In this document: positions 8,086 to 17,775 of the stretch, in pieces
How positions within the stretch are numbered: the first letter of the stretch is position 1
Layout: the number at the start of each line of letters is the position of its first letter
NCBI GenBank assembly: GCA_963824985.1
Contig: CAWGRQ010000009.1
Span: forward strand, 1 to 64,000
DNA: 64,000 nt
Source of the DNA: JAFNAG01 sp963824985
GTDB lineage: Bacteria > Acidobacteriota > UBA6911
Reading direction: 5' to 3'
Notes under the pieces: model-generated
Database searches by the model: none
What the model saw: only the letters and a program-made list of their open reading frames with translations
What the model was told of the DNA's origin: nothing
Position numbers and translations under genes: made by a program

Positions 8086-9033
8086 TCAGCCCTGCGCCTG
8101 AAGCCAGCCGGCAAACGTCTTGATGCCCTCCTCTATGGGCGTCACGGGCTGGTATCCGAGGATGCGCCGGGCGCGGCTGATGTCCGCGAATGTGATTTTC
8201 ATGTCTCCGGGCTGATCTGGAAGGTATCGGCGGAGAGCTCTTCTGCCCAGAGCTTCCTCCAGCTGCGCGATCAGCTCAAGTAATGTCGTGGTACGCGACT
8301 CACCCAGGTTGATAATCTCGAAGCGGGGATTTACGCGCAGGGCGGCAACAATCCCGGATACGATGTCATCAACAAAGGTGTAATCCCTCCGGGACTCTCC
8401 CGAACCGAAAACCGGGATTTCCTTGCCTTCCTGAATCAGCCGGGCAAACTTGTGGATTGCCATCTCCGGGCGTTGGCGCGGTCCATACACGGTAAAGAAA
8501 CGGAGGCAGGTGATGTGCATGGCGTAATTATAGGCATACGTATGGCAGAGCAATTCACCCGCCCGCTTGGTTGCTGCGTAGGGCGAAACCGGGCAGTTCA
8601 CCGGATCATCCTCGGAAAACGGCACGTGTTCGTTTCCACCATATACGGAGGAGGAGGAACCGAAAACGAAGCTCGAAACCCCGAATTCACGCGCCAGCTC
8701 CAGGAGGTTCACGGTTCCAGTGACATTCACGCTGGCGTACAGTTCCGGGTTTTCCAGAGAGGGGCGAACCCCCGCCCAAGCCGCCAGATGAACGACCGCT
8801 TCCGGGCCGGTTTCCACAAAGGCATCCCGCAACCGGGGCACGTCCAGAATATCCGTGGCGAAGAGCCGGACGGGGCCGCGCGCCTGCAGATCGCGGACGT
8901 TCTGCCGTTTAAGCTCAGGATCGTAAAAAGAGTTGAAGTTGTCTACCAGGGTGACCGCGTTCCCCTCATCCTGAAGCCTGGCTGCCAGATGATAGGCAAT
9001 GAATCCCGCTCCGCCTGTGATCAACACCTTCAT
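8086..9033 (-). CDS. NAD-dependent sugar-nucleotide epimerase (UDP-glucuronate 4-epimerase-like)
   Basis: 315 aa extended SDR. Residues 7-13 hold the NAD motif GGAGFIA (the usual GxxGxxG with Ala last). Catalytic residues are visible: the Ser region in VFGSSSSVYG and YxxxK as YAATK. LRFFTVYGPRQRPEMA and DYTFVDDIV are typical of the UDP-glucuronate/UDP-glucose epimerase branch. Role: supply of UDP-galacturonate or related sugars for surface glycans in the cytoplasm. It is convergent with the YVTN gene, whose stop is 13 bp away. The specific substrate is inferred. Confidence 0.85.
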   Translation of the reverse strand: MKVLITGGAGFIAYHLAARLQDEGNAVTLVDNFNSFYDPELKRQNVRDLQARGPVRLFATDILDVPRLRDAFVETGPEAVVHLAAWAGVRPSLENPELYASVNVTGTVNLLELAREFGVSSFVFGSSSSVYGGNEHVPFSEDDPVNCPVSPYAATKRAGELLCHTYAYNYAMHITCLRFFTVYGPRQRPEMAIHKFARLIQEGKEIPVFGSGESRRDYTFVDDIVSGIVAALRVNPRFEIINLGESRTTTLLELIAQLEEALGRRALRRYLPDQPGDMKITFADISRARRILGYQPVTPIEEGIKTFAGWLQAQG

Positions 9034-9124
9034 CGAACCCCTCCACGCCGTCGGTGCGGACCAAGATAGCTGAAAACCAGAATGAATGCAAAACTCATCC
9101 TCAATTCAAAAAGCGAGGATCGCC

Positions 9125-9181
9125 AGACATCTCCGGACAAGGATGTGCGCGGATAAACGTGGATCGGCTCCGTGTGCAGGG
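9125..9181 (-). repeat. Dispersed repeat, copy A (partner at 56815-56870)
   Basis: On the minus strand this reads CCCTGCACACGGA..CCGATCC, then ATCCGCGCnCATCC, then GATGTC, matching 56815-56870 on the plus strand with scattered differences. It lies in the gap between the epimerase and coaE. Motifs of the ATCCGCGTTCATCCG type are frequent intergenic repeats in environmental bacterial genomes; I see no coding potential. Confidence 0.65.
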
Positions 9182-9244
9182 CTTTTGCGAGTCCGAGAGG
9201 AAACCTGATCGGGGGAGCGCGGGCCTGTGATAAAATCGCGCCCC

Positions 9245-9880
9245 ATGGTCAAGGTAGGGCTGACGGGAAACATCGCATCGGGGAAGAGCCACGCCTCCGC
9301 TGTTTTTGCGGAACTGGGCGCGCACGTCATTGACGCCGATCGGATCGCCCACGAGTTGTTCGCGCCGGGCACAGCCACCTATGCCAAAGTGGTCAATGCG
9401 TTCGGCCCCGGCATTGTGAACCTGGAGGGCGCCATCGATCGGCAGATCCTGGGCGGCATCATCTTTCACAATGCCGACCGGCGGCTGCTGCTCAATGAGC
9501 TGGTCCATCCGGACGTGTGCGCCGAAGTTCTGCGCCGCACGTCGGCGCTCGCGAACCGTGGTTTCGATGGGATCCTGATCGTGGATGCGGCCCTGATGGT
9601 GGAATCGGGTTTTTACAGGATGCAGGACCGGCTGATCGTCGTGTTTTGCGCTCCGGCGTTGCAGCTGGCACGCGTGATGAGTCGCATGGGGATGAGCGCC
9701 GAAGAGGCCCGCGTGCGGATCGCCAGCCAGCTCCCGGTGGCCGAAAAAATCAAACTGGCCGACTATGCCATCGACAGCTCGGGGACTTATGCCAGTACCA
9801 GGGAGCAGATCGAGCGCATTCATCGCGATCTCCTGGCCTGGATCCGAACGAGCGGGAATCGGGACTTGCCGGCATCCTGA
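9245..9880 (+). CDS. coaE: Dephospho-CoA kinase
   Basis: 211 aa from the ATG at 9245 (an alternative start at 9227 adds six residues). Walker A is GNIASGKS. The substrate-binding DADRIAHELF and the HPDV region are present, as are the lid and base-contact residues around RMGMSAEEARVRIASQLP. It catalyses the last step of coenzyme A synthesis (ATP + dephospho-CoA to CoA) in the cytoplasm. Length and motif order are normal. It is monocistronic as far as can be seen. Confidence 0.95.
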   Translation: MVKVGLTGNIASGKSHASAVFAELGAHVIDADRIAHELFAPGTATYAKVVNAFGPGIVNLEGAIDRQILGGIIFHNADRRLLLNELVHPDVCAEVLRRTSALANRGFDGILIVDAALMVESGFYRMQDRLIVVFCAPALQLARVMSRMGMSAEEARVRIASQLPVAEKIKLADYAIDSSGTYASTREQIERIHRDLLAWIRTSGNRDLPAS

Positions 9881-9978
9881 GGCAGGCTGATCGCCGGGCC
9901 ACGACATTACCGAATTGCTTTTGCGCACGGATGGGACCGCCATTCATTTCGGGCGCAATGAGCGGTCGGGGGTATTTC

Positions 9979-10007
9979 TTGACATGCCGCTCGACCTGTG
10001 TTACTAA
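9979..10007 (+). promoter_or_regulatory. Candidate sigma-70-type promoter upstream of nuoL
   Basis: TTGACA at 9979-9984, a 17-base spacer, then TACTAA at 10002-10007. The -35 is perfect and the -10 is weak (three of six). It lies about 180 bp upstream of the nuoL ATG in a 300-bp gap after coaE. Assigned by inspection only. Confidence 0.35.
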
Positions 10008-10184
10008 ATTCCTCCTTATTATTTGCGGTCATTCGTTTTAGGGTGATGTGAGCCTGCGCATGCGGCGGCAGGCCCGATCCCGGCCTTTTTTTGAACTCGA
10101 GGTCGGGAAGCGTCCGACCGGGTTCCCGATTATCACTGTCAGGGATTGATAGAACTCAGAACCTCCAGGGCAAAGTAGGAACTT

Positions 10185-12229
10185 ATGCTTCACTATTTAT
10201 GGCTTGTTCCAGTTCTACCGTTAGCGGGGAGCGCTCTGATTGGCCTGATGGGGCTGATCAAATTGCGGACCACGGGAGAGAAGCCGGGCAAGAGGATGGT
10301 TTCGCTGATAGCGCTGCTATCCGTCGGCCTGGCCTTCCTGGTTTCATTGATCTCCGTCTACCAGCTTTTTGTGATTGAGGGGGAAGAGAGTTACATCACG
10401 GACCTGTTTCAATGGCTTGGGGGCGGAATGTTGCCTCTGGCCCAGGGCGGCCTGGCAGCCTTCGAAGTCCCGTGGGGATTCCAGCTGGACCCGCTTTCCG
10501 CGGTGATGATCCTGGTCGTGACCGGAGTCGGCTTCCTGATTCACGTTTATTCCACCGGCTATATGTGGGATGACTCCGGTTATTATCGGTTCTTCTCCTA
10601 CCTGAATCTCTTCATGTTCGCCATGCTGACGCTGGTTCTGGCCAACAATTTCGTCATGATGTTTGTCGGCTGGGAGGGCGTCGGACTCTGTTCCTATCTG
10701 TTGATCGGTTTTTATTTCGACAAGAAGAGCGCCGGGGATGCGGGCAAGAAGGCCTTTGTCGTAAACCGGATCGGCGACGCCGGTTTCATCCTCGGCATGA
10801 TGCTGATCTTTGTGCACTTCGGTTCGTTGCGCTTTGAGGAGGTGTTTGCCAAGCGGCAGCGCTGCCCGTTCAGGAAGGACACGGATTCCTGTTCTGGGCG
10901 ACAGCTGCCTTTTTGTCGGCGCCACCGGCAAGAGCGCACAGATTCCGCTGTACGTCTGGCTGCCTGATGCCATGGAAGGTCCGACGCCGGTCACCGCCCT
11001 GATCCATGCCGCCACGATGGTAACCGCCGGCGTTTACATGGTCGCTCGCTGCAACGCGCTTTTCAGCCGCGCTCCCGAGACCATGGCGATCGTCGCCGTG
11101 GTCGGTGCGGTTACGGCGATTTTTGCCGCGACCATCGGAATCGCACAGACCGATATCAAGCGGGTCCTCGCATACTCCACCGTGAGCCAGCTCGGCTATA
11201 TGTTGGCCGCGCTGGGAGTGGGCGCCTTCGTCGGCGGGATTTTCCACCTGATGACCCACGCCTTTTTCAAGGCTCTGCTGTTTCTGGGTTCCGGCTCCGT
11301 GATCATGGCCATGCACCACGAGCAGGACATGAGGAAAATGGGTGGGTTGCGCAAGCATCTCGCCCTGGACCTACCGGACCATGTTCATCGGAACCCTTGC
11401 GATCGCCGGGGTCCCGGGACTGGCCGGATTTTTCAGCAAGGACGAGATCCTGTGGCAGGCCTGGAGCAACGGCCATCCCGTTGTGTGGCTCCTGCTTTGG
11501 CTTGGCGCCGGAATGACCGCGTTTTATATGTTCCGGCTCATGTTCCTGACGTTTTGGGGCGAGGAGCGCATGGATGAGCACACCAGACATCACATCCATG
11601 AGTCGCCGAAGAGCGTGGTTTATCCTCTGGCTGGCGCTGGCGGTCCTGTCCGTGGTCGGCGGCTATGTCGGGCTTCCGGGATGGACCGGGGTGCGAACCA
11701 GATTCGATCGCTTTCTGGAACCGGTGCTGAGATTGCCGGAAGCGGCACACGAAGCGGCCGTGCATACGGCCGGCCAGGAACTCTTGTTCACCGGACTCTC
11801 GGTCGTGATCTCGCTTTTCGGCATTTTCATGGCCTATCGGTTTTACGTCGTGAATCCGGGAATTCCCGAGCGGATCGCCGGCCGGATCCAGGGGGTGTAC
11901 CGCTGGTTCACCATAAGTACTACGTCGATGAACTGTACGATGCTTGTTTGTCAATCGCACCAAGGATCTGGGCAACGCCTGTTTCTTTGTCGACTCCAAG
12001 TTCGTCGACGGCGCCGTCAACGGCACCGCGGCCACCACGCGGGGAACGGCGACGGTGTCGCGGATCTTCGACAAATACGTCGTGGATGGATTGGTCAATC
12101 TGGTGGGATGGATCAACATGGCGCTGAACCGGCCGCCACCGCTTTCAGACGGGAATGGTGCAGCGCTATGTGCTCGGCGCGGTCTTCGGTATCGTGGTTT
12201 TCATCGTGATTTACTACAACGGCTGTTGA
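10185..12229 (+). pseudogene. nuoL: NADH-quinone oxidoreductase subunit L, reading frame broken by about seven frameshifts
   Basis: Joining the frames gives a full-length NuoL of about 680 aa. Landmarks: MMFVGWEGVGLCSYLLIGF (TM5 glutamate region), SAQIPLYVWLPDAMEGPTPV, the TM7/TM8 segment LIHAATMVTAGVYMVAR, IGIAQTDIKRVLAYSTVSQ, HAFFKALLFLGSGSVI, and the C-terminal lateral helix region ending YYNGC. NuoL is an antiporter-like proton-pumping subunit of complex I. Frames change near 10852, 10912, 11368, 11625, 11905, 11946 and 12140. Because sequence similarity continues through every break, I suspect sequence error rather than decay. nuoM follows after 55 bp; no nuoK is upstream. Confidence 0.85.
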
Positions 12230-12284
12230 AGTTCTAGGTCCGGCAGGTTGTCATGCGGCCCTGCAAGCTGAGGAGTGCTGAGCG

Positions 12285-13867
12285 ATGGACTTTTTCATGA
12301 ACAATATCCTGAACATAGTCTGCTATCTCCCACTGGCGGGGATGATCGTGATCATGTTCATCGGCGGGAGAACGAGAATGCCATCAAGTGGATTGCCAAC
12401 ATCATAGCTCTGCTCGGTTTCCTGGTTTCGATACCGCTCATCACCGCGTTCAATGATCCGCGATACATCGACGGGGCTTCCAGGTTCCGTTTCGTCTATG
12501 ACCGTCCGTGGATCCCGTTGATCGGCGCGCACTACAAGTTCGGGATCGATGGCATCAGCATGCTGCTCGTGCTGCTGACGACGCTTCTGGGCACCATCGC
12601 GATCCTTTCCTCCTGGACGGCGATCAAGGAGCGCGTCAAGGAATACTATGCATTCATGCTGCTGCTTCAGACCGGGATGATCGGCGTCTTTATGTCGCTC
12701 GATTTCCTGCTCTTTTATGTGTTCTGGGAAGTCATGCTGGTCCCGATGTATTTCCTGATCGGTGTGTGGGGCGGGCCCCGGAAGCTCTATGCGGCGATCA
12801 AGTTTTTCCTGTACACGCTGGCTGGATCGGTGCTCATGCTGGTCGGCATTCTGGCGATCTATTTCTACCAGTTCAACACGACCGGCGTTTACTCCTTCGA
12901 TATTCTGAATTTTCAGAAACTCGGATTCCCGACGGATCTCCAGTACTGGGTGTTTCTGGCCTTCTTTGTCGGGTTCGCCATCAAGGTGCCGATGTTCCCG
13001 TTCCACACCTGGTTGCCTGACGCCCACGTGGAGGCGCCCACGGCCGGATCCGTGATCCTGGCGGGCGTGCTGCTGAAAATGGGGACCTACGGGTTTGTGC
13101 GTTTTTCGCTGCCGATGTTTCCCTGGGCCACGATGCACTTTCTGAAGCCGTTGTTGATCCTGTGCCTGATCGGCATCATCTATGGCGCGCTGGTCGCCAT
13201 GATGCAGAAGGACATGAAATCGCTGGTCGCCTACTCTTCGGTCAGCCATCTCGGCTTCGTCATGCTGGGGGTTTTCGCCGCCACTCCGGTGGCGCTGCAG
13301 GGGGGTGTTCTGCAGATGATCAACCACGGCATTTCGACGGGCGCGCTCTTCTTGATCGTCGGGATTATTTATGAGCGTCGCCATACGCGCCTGATCTCCG
13401 AATATGGAGGATTGAGTCACATCATGCCGGTGTATGCGACGGTGTTTCTGATCATGACCCTGAGTTCGATCGGCATGCCGGGATTGAACGGATTCATCGG
13501 GGAGTTTTTCATCCTGCAAGGGACCTTCGCGGCTCCGGGACTATGGATCTATGCCGCCCTGGCGGTGATCGGCATCGTCCTGGGGGCCGCATACATGCTC
13601 TGGCTTTATCAGCGCGTGATGTTCGGCAAGCTGGAGAATCCCCTGAACAAGGCACTGCCCGATCTCAATTTCAGGGAATTTGCGACTTTTATCCCGCTGA
13701 TCATTCTCGCCTTCTGGATCGGGATTTATCCGAGTTTTTTCACGCGATATCTGGATGAGCCCGTGAATACAATAGTCGCAAGGGTGCGCAGCGACTATTT
13801 TGATGCCGGCCGGGCACAAATTCCAGCCGTCCCGACAGTTGCGGGACAGGGTGAGACTGCCAAATAG
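12285..13867 (+). CDS. nuoM: NADH-quinone oxidoreductase subunit M (one frameshift near codon 28)
   Basis: About 527 aa, polytopic. The ATG at 12285 opens MDFFMNNILNIVCYLPLAG, then the frame changes near 12370 to the long frame ending at 13867. NuoM hallmarks are DFLLFYVFWEVMLVPMYFLIG (TM5 Glu), KVPMFPFHTWLPDAHVEAPT, the TM8 Lys region and DMKSLVAYSSVSHLGFVMLG. It is a proton-pumping antiporter-like subunit of complex I. It pairs with nuoL, but no nuoN follows: the next 740 bp carry no gene. The pair may belong to a split complex I, or serve as a pump for the redox cluster downstream. Confidence 0.9.
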
Positions 13868-14606
13868 CTTCTGTCGCGAAACTGGTTCGGCCGACAGGCG
13901 CGCCCCGAGGGGCGGAAAGATGATGGTTTCGGGCGCAAGACCAGGTCGGCGCCGGCAGGGTATTTCTTTTGGCTGCCCTTGGATACCCGCCCAATAATAA
14001 ATAGACATTCATTTTCAGAATGCCCCGAAGCCTTCTGCCTGGATCTGAGGATGCCTCGGTCGATGGAAGGCAGGAATTCTTTGAATCCATGGGATCCCCG
14101 GCTTGTGAAATCACTTGTTTTGCCCTCGGGAAAATGAGAGGATTAGAACAATTCTTGTTACCGTTGGGAGTTCTCACCGTTCGAGAACTGTTTCAGCGGC
14201 ATGCTGTTAGAGTTGTTTGGCCTGCGTCGGGGGTGCCGCGGCAGGTTACTCCTCGTTGCAGAACCAGACTGAACGAATGCAACACGTGTGTGCCCGATAT
14301 TCCGCACATCACGGAGACCTCGCAGGAGGTAAGGACCCTGCCGTCGAGAGTGCGCAAGTGCTCCGGATTTTCTGGAAACGCCTGATCGTACCACCGGCGG
14401 CCCGACCGTACTACCAGGTGGTTAGTAGACGAGGCGAAATCCGGAACTTCCGGTATCGAGTCAGACCGGGAGGTTCCTGTTCAATGTGCCGTTCTTGGGC
14501 TTGAGCGTCAGTTTACGATCGGACAATGAACGATATTCAAGTCAGGGATGGTTCGATTGCGGACATGTAAGTCTGCGCAATCCTCAGATCAGCGGAGCGC
14601 GAACAG
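13868..14606. other. Gene-free gap between nuoM and the redox cluster
   Basis: No convincing coding region or nuoN remnant was seen. The open frames here have no recognisable motif. The gap separates the nuoLM pair from the cluster that starts at 14607, and so probably contains its promoter, which I could not define. Confidence 0.5.
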
Positions 14607-15164
14607 ATGCCTGAATGCCAGCACCAATGGAACATGGCCAACGTGCAATTCGGTTTCGTGGTTTTTGAAAAGTGCTTTCAGTGTAACGGCGTAAGGACCT
14701 TTTTCACCCGGGAGGGAGTCCCGATCCTCGGCGACGAATACCGTGAAGGGGATCACTTCTGGCACCGGGTTGAGAATGCCCAGACTTTCCGGTTCGATCT
14801 GGAGTGTTCTCTGTGCGGCGAGGCGGAGAGATTCGACGACCTCATGGGGCTTTTCTACTGTACCGGCTGTCTGCCGGATTGCCGACTGGAGGTTCTGAGG
14901 AGGCGCCTGGAATCGGAACGCGCCCATCTGGTTTTGGCCTGTGGTTTTTTACGCGAAGGCAAGGTGAAGCCCAAGCCGCTGCCGGTGCAGAAGCTGAAAA
15001 GGCTCACGTGCTATTTTAATCAGCGGCGTGACCCTTCGAGACCCAGGATTGCCATCCACCCATTCGACTTGGAGGAGGGCTTTGCCCGGTGCCAGGGTGA
15101 GTTTCTCCATGATGTGGGGATGCTGTCCCAGCAACCGGTGACCAGTCGGAGTTCCCCATTCTAG
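14607..15164 (+). CDS. Cys-rich putative metal-binding protein, first gene of the redox cluster
   Basis: 185 aa, no recognised family. It contains several Cys pairs: CFQC near residue 23, CSLC near 67, CTGCLPDC near 85, plus single cysteines near the N-terminus (MPECQHQW). This pattern suggests two zinc ribbons or an Fe-S site. It lies 44 bp upstream of the DRTGG gene in the same orientation. It may be an assembly or regulatory partner of the hydrogenase-like complex; that is inference from position only. Confidence 0.6.
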   Translation: MPECQHQWNMANVQFGFVVFEKCFQCNGVRTFFTREGVPILGDEYREGDHFWHRVENAQTFRFDLECSLCGEAERFDDLMGLFYCTGCLPDCRLEVLRRRLESERAHLVLACGFLREGKVKPKPLPVQKLKRLTCYFNQRRDPSRPRIAIHPFDLEEGFARCQGEFLHDVGMLSQQPVTSRSSPF

Positions 15165-15208
15165 GTTTCGTTCTGGCTGACTTCACGTTGCGACCAAGGA
15201 GAATTGAC

Positions 15209-15544
15209 ATGACGATTCAGGAGCTGATCGACAAGATAGGGCTGAAACCGCTGAACCGATTTGAAAACCGTGCCGTGGCCGGGGTTTACATATCCGATAT
15301 GGTCAGCGATGTCATGGCCGGGGCCAAGTCCGGAGATCTCTGGCTCACGGTGCAGACGCATAAGAGCATTGTCCCGGCCGCCAATCTGGTGGATGTATCT
15401 GCAATTATTATAACCGGCGGCAAGGAAGTGCCCGCAGAAACTGTCGAATTCGCGAGCAAATACGATATCGCCATCCTATCCTGCGGATTGCCCACATTTG
15501 GTTTGGTGGGCCAATTATACGAACTGGGAGTTCGGGCCACCTAG
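15209..15544 (+). CDS. DRTGG domain protein
   Basis: 111 aa. It is a single DRTGG domain, recognisable from the SDMVSDVMAG segment and the name-giving turn VDVSAIIITGGKEVP. The start at 15209 is fixed by an AAGGAGAA ribosome site at 15196-15203. DRTGG domains are regulatory modules, also found in phosphotransacetylases, and stand-alone copies recur next to sensory [FeFe] hydrogenases in anaerobes. The next gene carries a second copy fused to an ATPase, so the pair probably forms a small sensing unit with the hydrogenase-like protein downstream. Confidence 0.8.
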   Translation: MTIQELIDKIGLKPLNRFENRAVAGVYISDMVSDVMAGAKSGDLWLTVQTHKSIVPAANLVDVSAIIITGGKEVPAETVEFASKYDIAILSCGLPTFGLVGQLYELGVRAT

Positions 15545-15622
15545 TCTCCGGGAGCACGAATGTTTGTGAGTCACTACCTGTTCCGGTACCGGCGGGTTTT
15601 TTAAGGAAACAGAGACCTGATC

Positions 15623-16420
15623 GTGCAGATTAGGACCATCAAGGATGCCCTCGAAGCCTCCATCATCGAGGGGGAAGACAAACTCGACGTCGACGTCGAG
15701 CATATCTATGCTTCAGACCTGATGAGTGACGTCCTTGCGTTTGGGAAACCCAATTCCATCCTGTTCACCGGACTGGCCACCCAGCAGGCCGTCATTTCCG
15801 CCCACATGGCGGAATTCAAGGGGGTGGTCTTTGTGCGGGGCAAGAAGTCCAAAGATGATTCCCCCAAGTTTGCCCGTGACCACCACCTCGTCCTGCTCTC
15901 CACTCGATTCGACATGTACGATGCCTGTGTCCGCATCGACTCCGTTACCCGGCGGGGCATCCGCATCCCTGAGGCCCAGCCGGACGCGCCGGCCACAGCG
16001 GAAATGTCCTTGAGCCACGATTTGTTCATCGAAGGGAGCGATTTTGCCAAAGCCGGCATGGCTTCCACGGAAGTGAAATCGATCCTGAAAAAGATCGGGC
16101 TGAATCCGAAACTGGTTCGCCGGGTTGCGATTTCCACTTACGAAGGGGAGATGAATGTGGTCATGCATGCCAAGCGGGCAAGAGTCCGGCTCATCGTAAC
16201 GCCCCGGCTGGTCGAGGTGGCGATCCAGGACGAAGGGAAAGGAATCCCCGATGTTGAGGAGGCCATGCAGGAGGGCTTCACTACGGCGACGGAAGAGATG
16301 AGGGCGATGGGATTCGGGTCCGGCATGGGATTGCCGAATATCAAGCGGAATGCAGATGAATTGAATATCAGCAGTGAGGTCGACAAGGGTACTGAGTTGC
16401 GAATGAGATTCTTTATCTAA
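15623..16420 (+). CDS. DRTGG domain fused to a HATPase (anti-sigma/histidine-kinase type ATPase)
   Basis: 265 aa, GTG start. Residues 1-115 form a DRTGG domain (IYASDLMSDVLAFG, then AEFKGVVFVRGKK). Residues ~130-265 form a GHKL ATPase: N-box STYEGEMNVVMHA, G1 box DEGKGIPD and G2 box GFGSGMGLPNIKR. There is no histidine phosphoacceptor helix, so it resembles anti-sigma factor kinases rather than a classical sensor kinase. Position between a lone DRTGG gene and the [FeFe]-hydrogenase-like gene suggests it relays the redox or H2 state to a regulator. In many anaerobes the two domains are separate genes, so the fusion is notable. Confidence 0.85.
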   Translation: MQIRTIKDALEASIIEGEDKLDVDVEHIYASDLMSDVLAFGKPNSILFTGLATQQAVISAHMAEFKGVVFVRGKKSKDDSPKFARDHHLVLLSTRFDMYDACVRIDSVTRRGIRIPEAQPDAPATAEMSLSHDLFIEGSDFAKAGMASTEVKSILKKIGLNPKLVRRVAISTYEGEMNVVMHAKRARVRLIVTPRLVEVAIQDEGKGIPDVEEAMQEGFTTATEEMRAMGFGSGMGLPNIKRNADELNISSEVDKGTELRMRFFI

Positions 16421-16461
16421 AGATCAGCCATTGGGTTGCTGAAGCGGGAGGCATTGAGATC

Positions 16462-17730
16462 ATGGAGCAATTTTACCATGCTCACAGGATAGACCTCACC
16501 AGATGCCGAGGCCACAGGAAATGCATGCGCTGCTGTCCGACGCAGGCGATCAGGATCCGGAATGGAAGTGCAGTGCTGCTGCCGGACCTATGCGTCGATT
16601 GCGGTGACTGCATGGCCGCCTGTCCGGAGCAGGCGATTGTCCCTATTGCGGACCCGATCGCTGAGATCTCGGACCGCAAGTACAAGGTGGCGGTCCCGAC
16701 TTCCGTTCTCTACGCCCAATTCGAACCCAGCATCCATCCGTATATCATCCATCTGGCCTTCAAGGAACTCGGGTTCGACGAAGTGATCGACAACGGCGCT
16801 TCCTGTGCCGCCGTCGCGCGTGCCTGCGTCAAATACATGGAAAAAGGGCCGCGTCAGCGCCCCCTGATTGCCACCGACTGTCCGGCCACGGTTAGGTTGA
16901 TCCAGGTCAAATATCCCGAGCTGGTCGAACTGATCTCTCCTCTGGACGTGCCCAGGGAAGTGACGGCGCGCGAGATTCGCGCCCGTTTGCCGGAAAAGCT
17001 CGGACTTCGTCCTCAAGATATCGGCATCATCTACATCTCCCCCTGTCCCGCCAAGATCGTTTCGATCCGCCAGCCCGCGGAAAAGGCGAAATCGTGGTTC
17101 GACAGCGCCATCTGTGTAAGAGATGTGTATTCGCTGCTGCTGCCGCACGTCGTTGCCATTCGGGCCAGGTTCGACCTGGCCCAGGTGCCGGCCAGCTTCC
17201 GTTTCAGCGTCGGCTGGGGAGTATTGGGCGGACTGACCCGTGCCGTTCAGATGGAGAAGTGGCTGGCCGTATCGGGCCTGGACCACGTCATGAAAATCCT
17301 CGATGATATTGAGAATTCCCGCCTGCGAAACGTGGATTTCGTCGAAGCGTTCGCCTGCATGCTGGGTTGCATCGGCGGCCCGTTCAACATCGAAAATCCG
17401 TATGTAGCCCGCATGAACAGCATGAAACAGCGCGAGCGCTATGAAAACCGCATCGACCTGAATGATGACGAGATCGCGCGTCGAGTCGAAGAAGGCTACT
17501 ACTTTCTGGAAAGCCCTGTCCTGCCGCGGCCGACCACATTTTTCGATACCGATCTGGAAACTTCCATCAAGAGGATGAAGGAGATTGAAAGAGTGTACCA
17601 GAAGCTGCCGCAGACTGATTGCGGGTGCTGCGGAGCGCCGACGTGCAAGACCTTTGCGGAAGATCTGGCCCGGGGAGAAACCAGTCTTACCGACTGCATG
17701 TTTTTTTCCGGACGTGACTATAGCGCCTGA
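16462..17730 (+). CDS. [FeFe]-hydrogenase-like protein with N-terminal ferredoxin and C-terminal Fe-S domains
   Basis: 422 aa. The N-terminus has two 4Fe-4S motifs (C15..C21..C25 and CVDCGDCMAAC at 44-54). The hydrogenase core then shows all four H-cluster cysteine positions: C140 in ATDCPA (P1), C195 with K198 in SPCPAK (P2), C299 and C303 in ACMLGCIGG (P3). The P1 residue used for proton relay in HydA (first Cys of TSCCP) is Asp139 here. The C-terminal 40 residues carry a CGCCGAPTC Fe-S domain, as in putative sensory hydrogenases. The domain order fits the group C/D branch; no PAS domain is present. It could be a H2 sensor, a true hydrogenase, or a non-hydrogenase relay. Confidence 0.8.
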   Translation: MEQFYHAHRIDLTRCRGHRKCMRCCPTQAIRIRNGSAVLLPDLCVDCGDCMAACPEQAIVPIADPIAEISDRKYKVAVPTSVLYAQFEPSIHPYIIHLAFKELGFDEVIDNGASCAAVARACVKYMEKGPRQRPLIATDCPATVRLIQVKYPELVELISPLDVPREVTAREIRARLPEKLGLRPQDIGIIYISPCPAKIVSIRQPAEKAKSWFDSAICVRDVYSLLLPHVVAIRARFDLAQVPASFRFSVGWGVLGGLTRAVQMEKWLAVSGLDHVMKILDDIENSRLRNVDFVEAFACMLGCIGGPFNIENPYVARMNSMKQRERYENRIDLNDDEIARRVEEGYYFLESPVLPRPTTFFDTDLETSIKRMKEIERVYQKLPQTDCGCCGAPTCKTFAEDLARGETSLTDCMFFSGRDYSA

Positions 17731-17775
17731 GAGACCGATCCGGGAATCGTGGGCGTTTGAACCGGAGGGTAACCC

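Noticed and set aside
12323..13519. 398-codon minus-strand frame opposite nuoM
   Set aside because: Antisense shadow with low-complexity H/Q/R/D composition.
10185..13867. DabAB-type inorganic carbon pump
   Set aside because: Both genes carry NuoL and NuoM signatures and there is no DabA-like gene.
13868..14606. Broken nuoN after nuoM
   Set aside because: Too short for nuoN and none of its membrane motifs is found in any frame.
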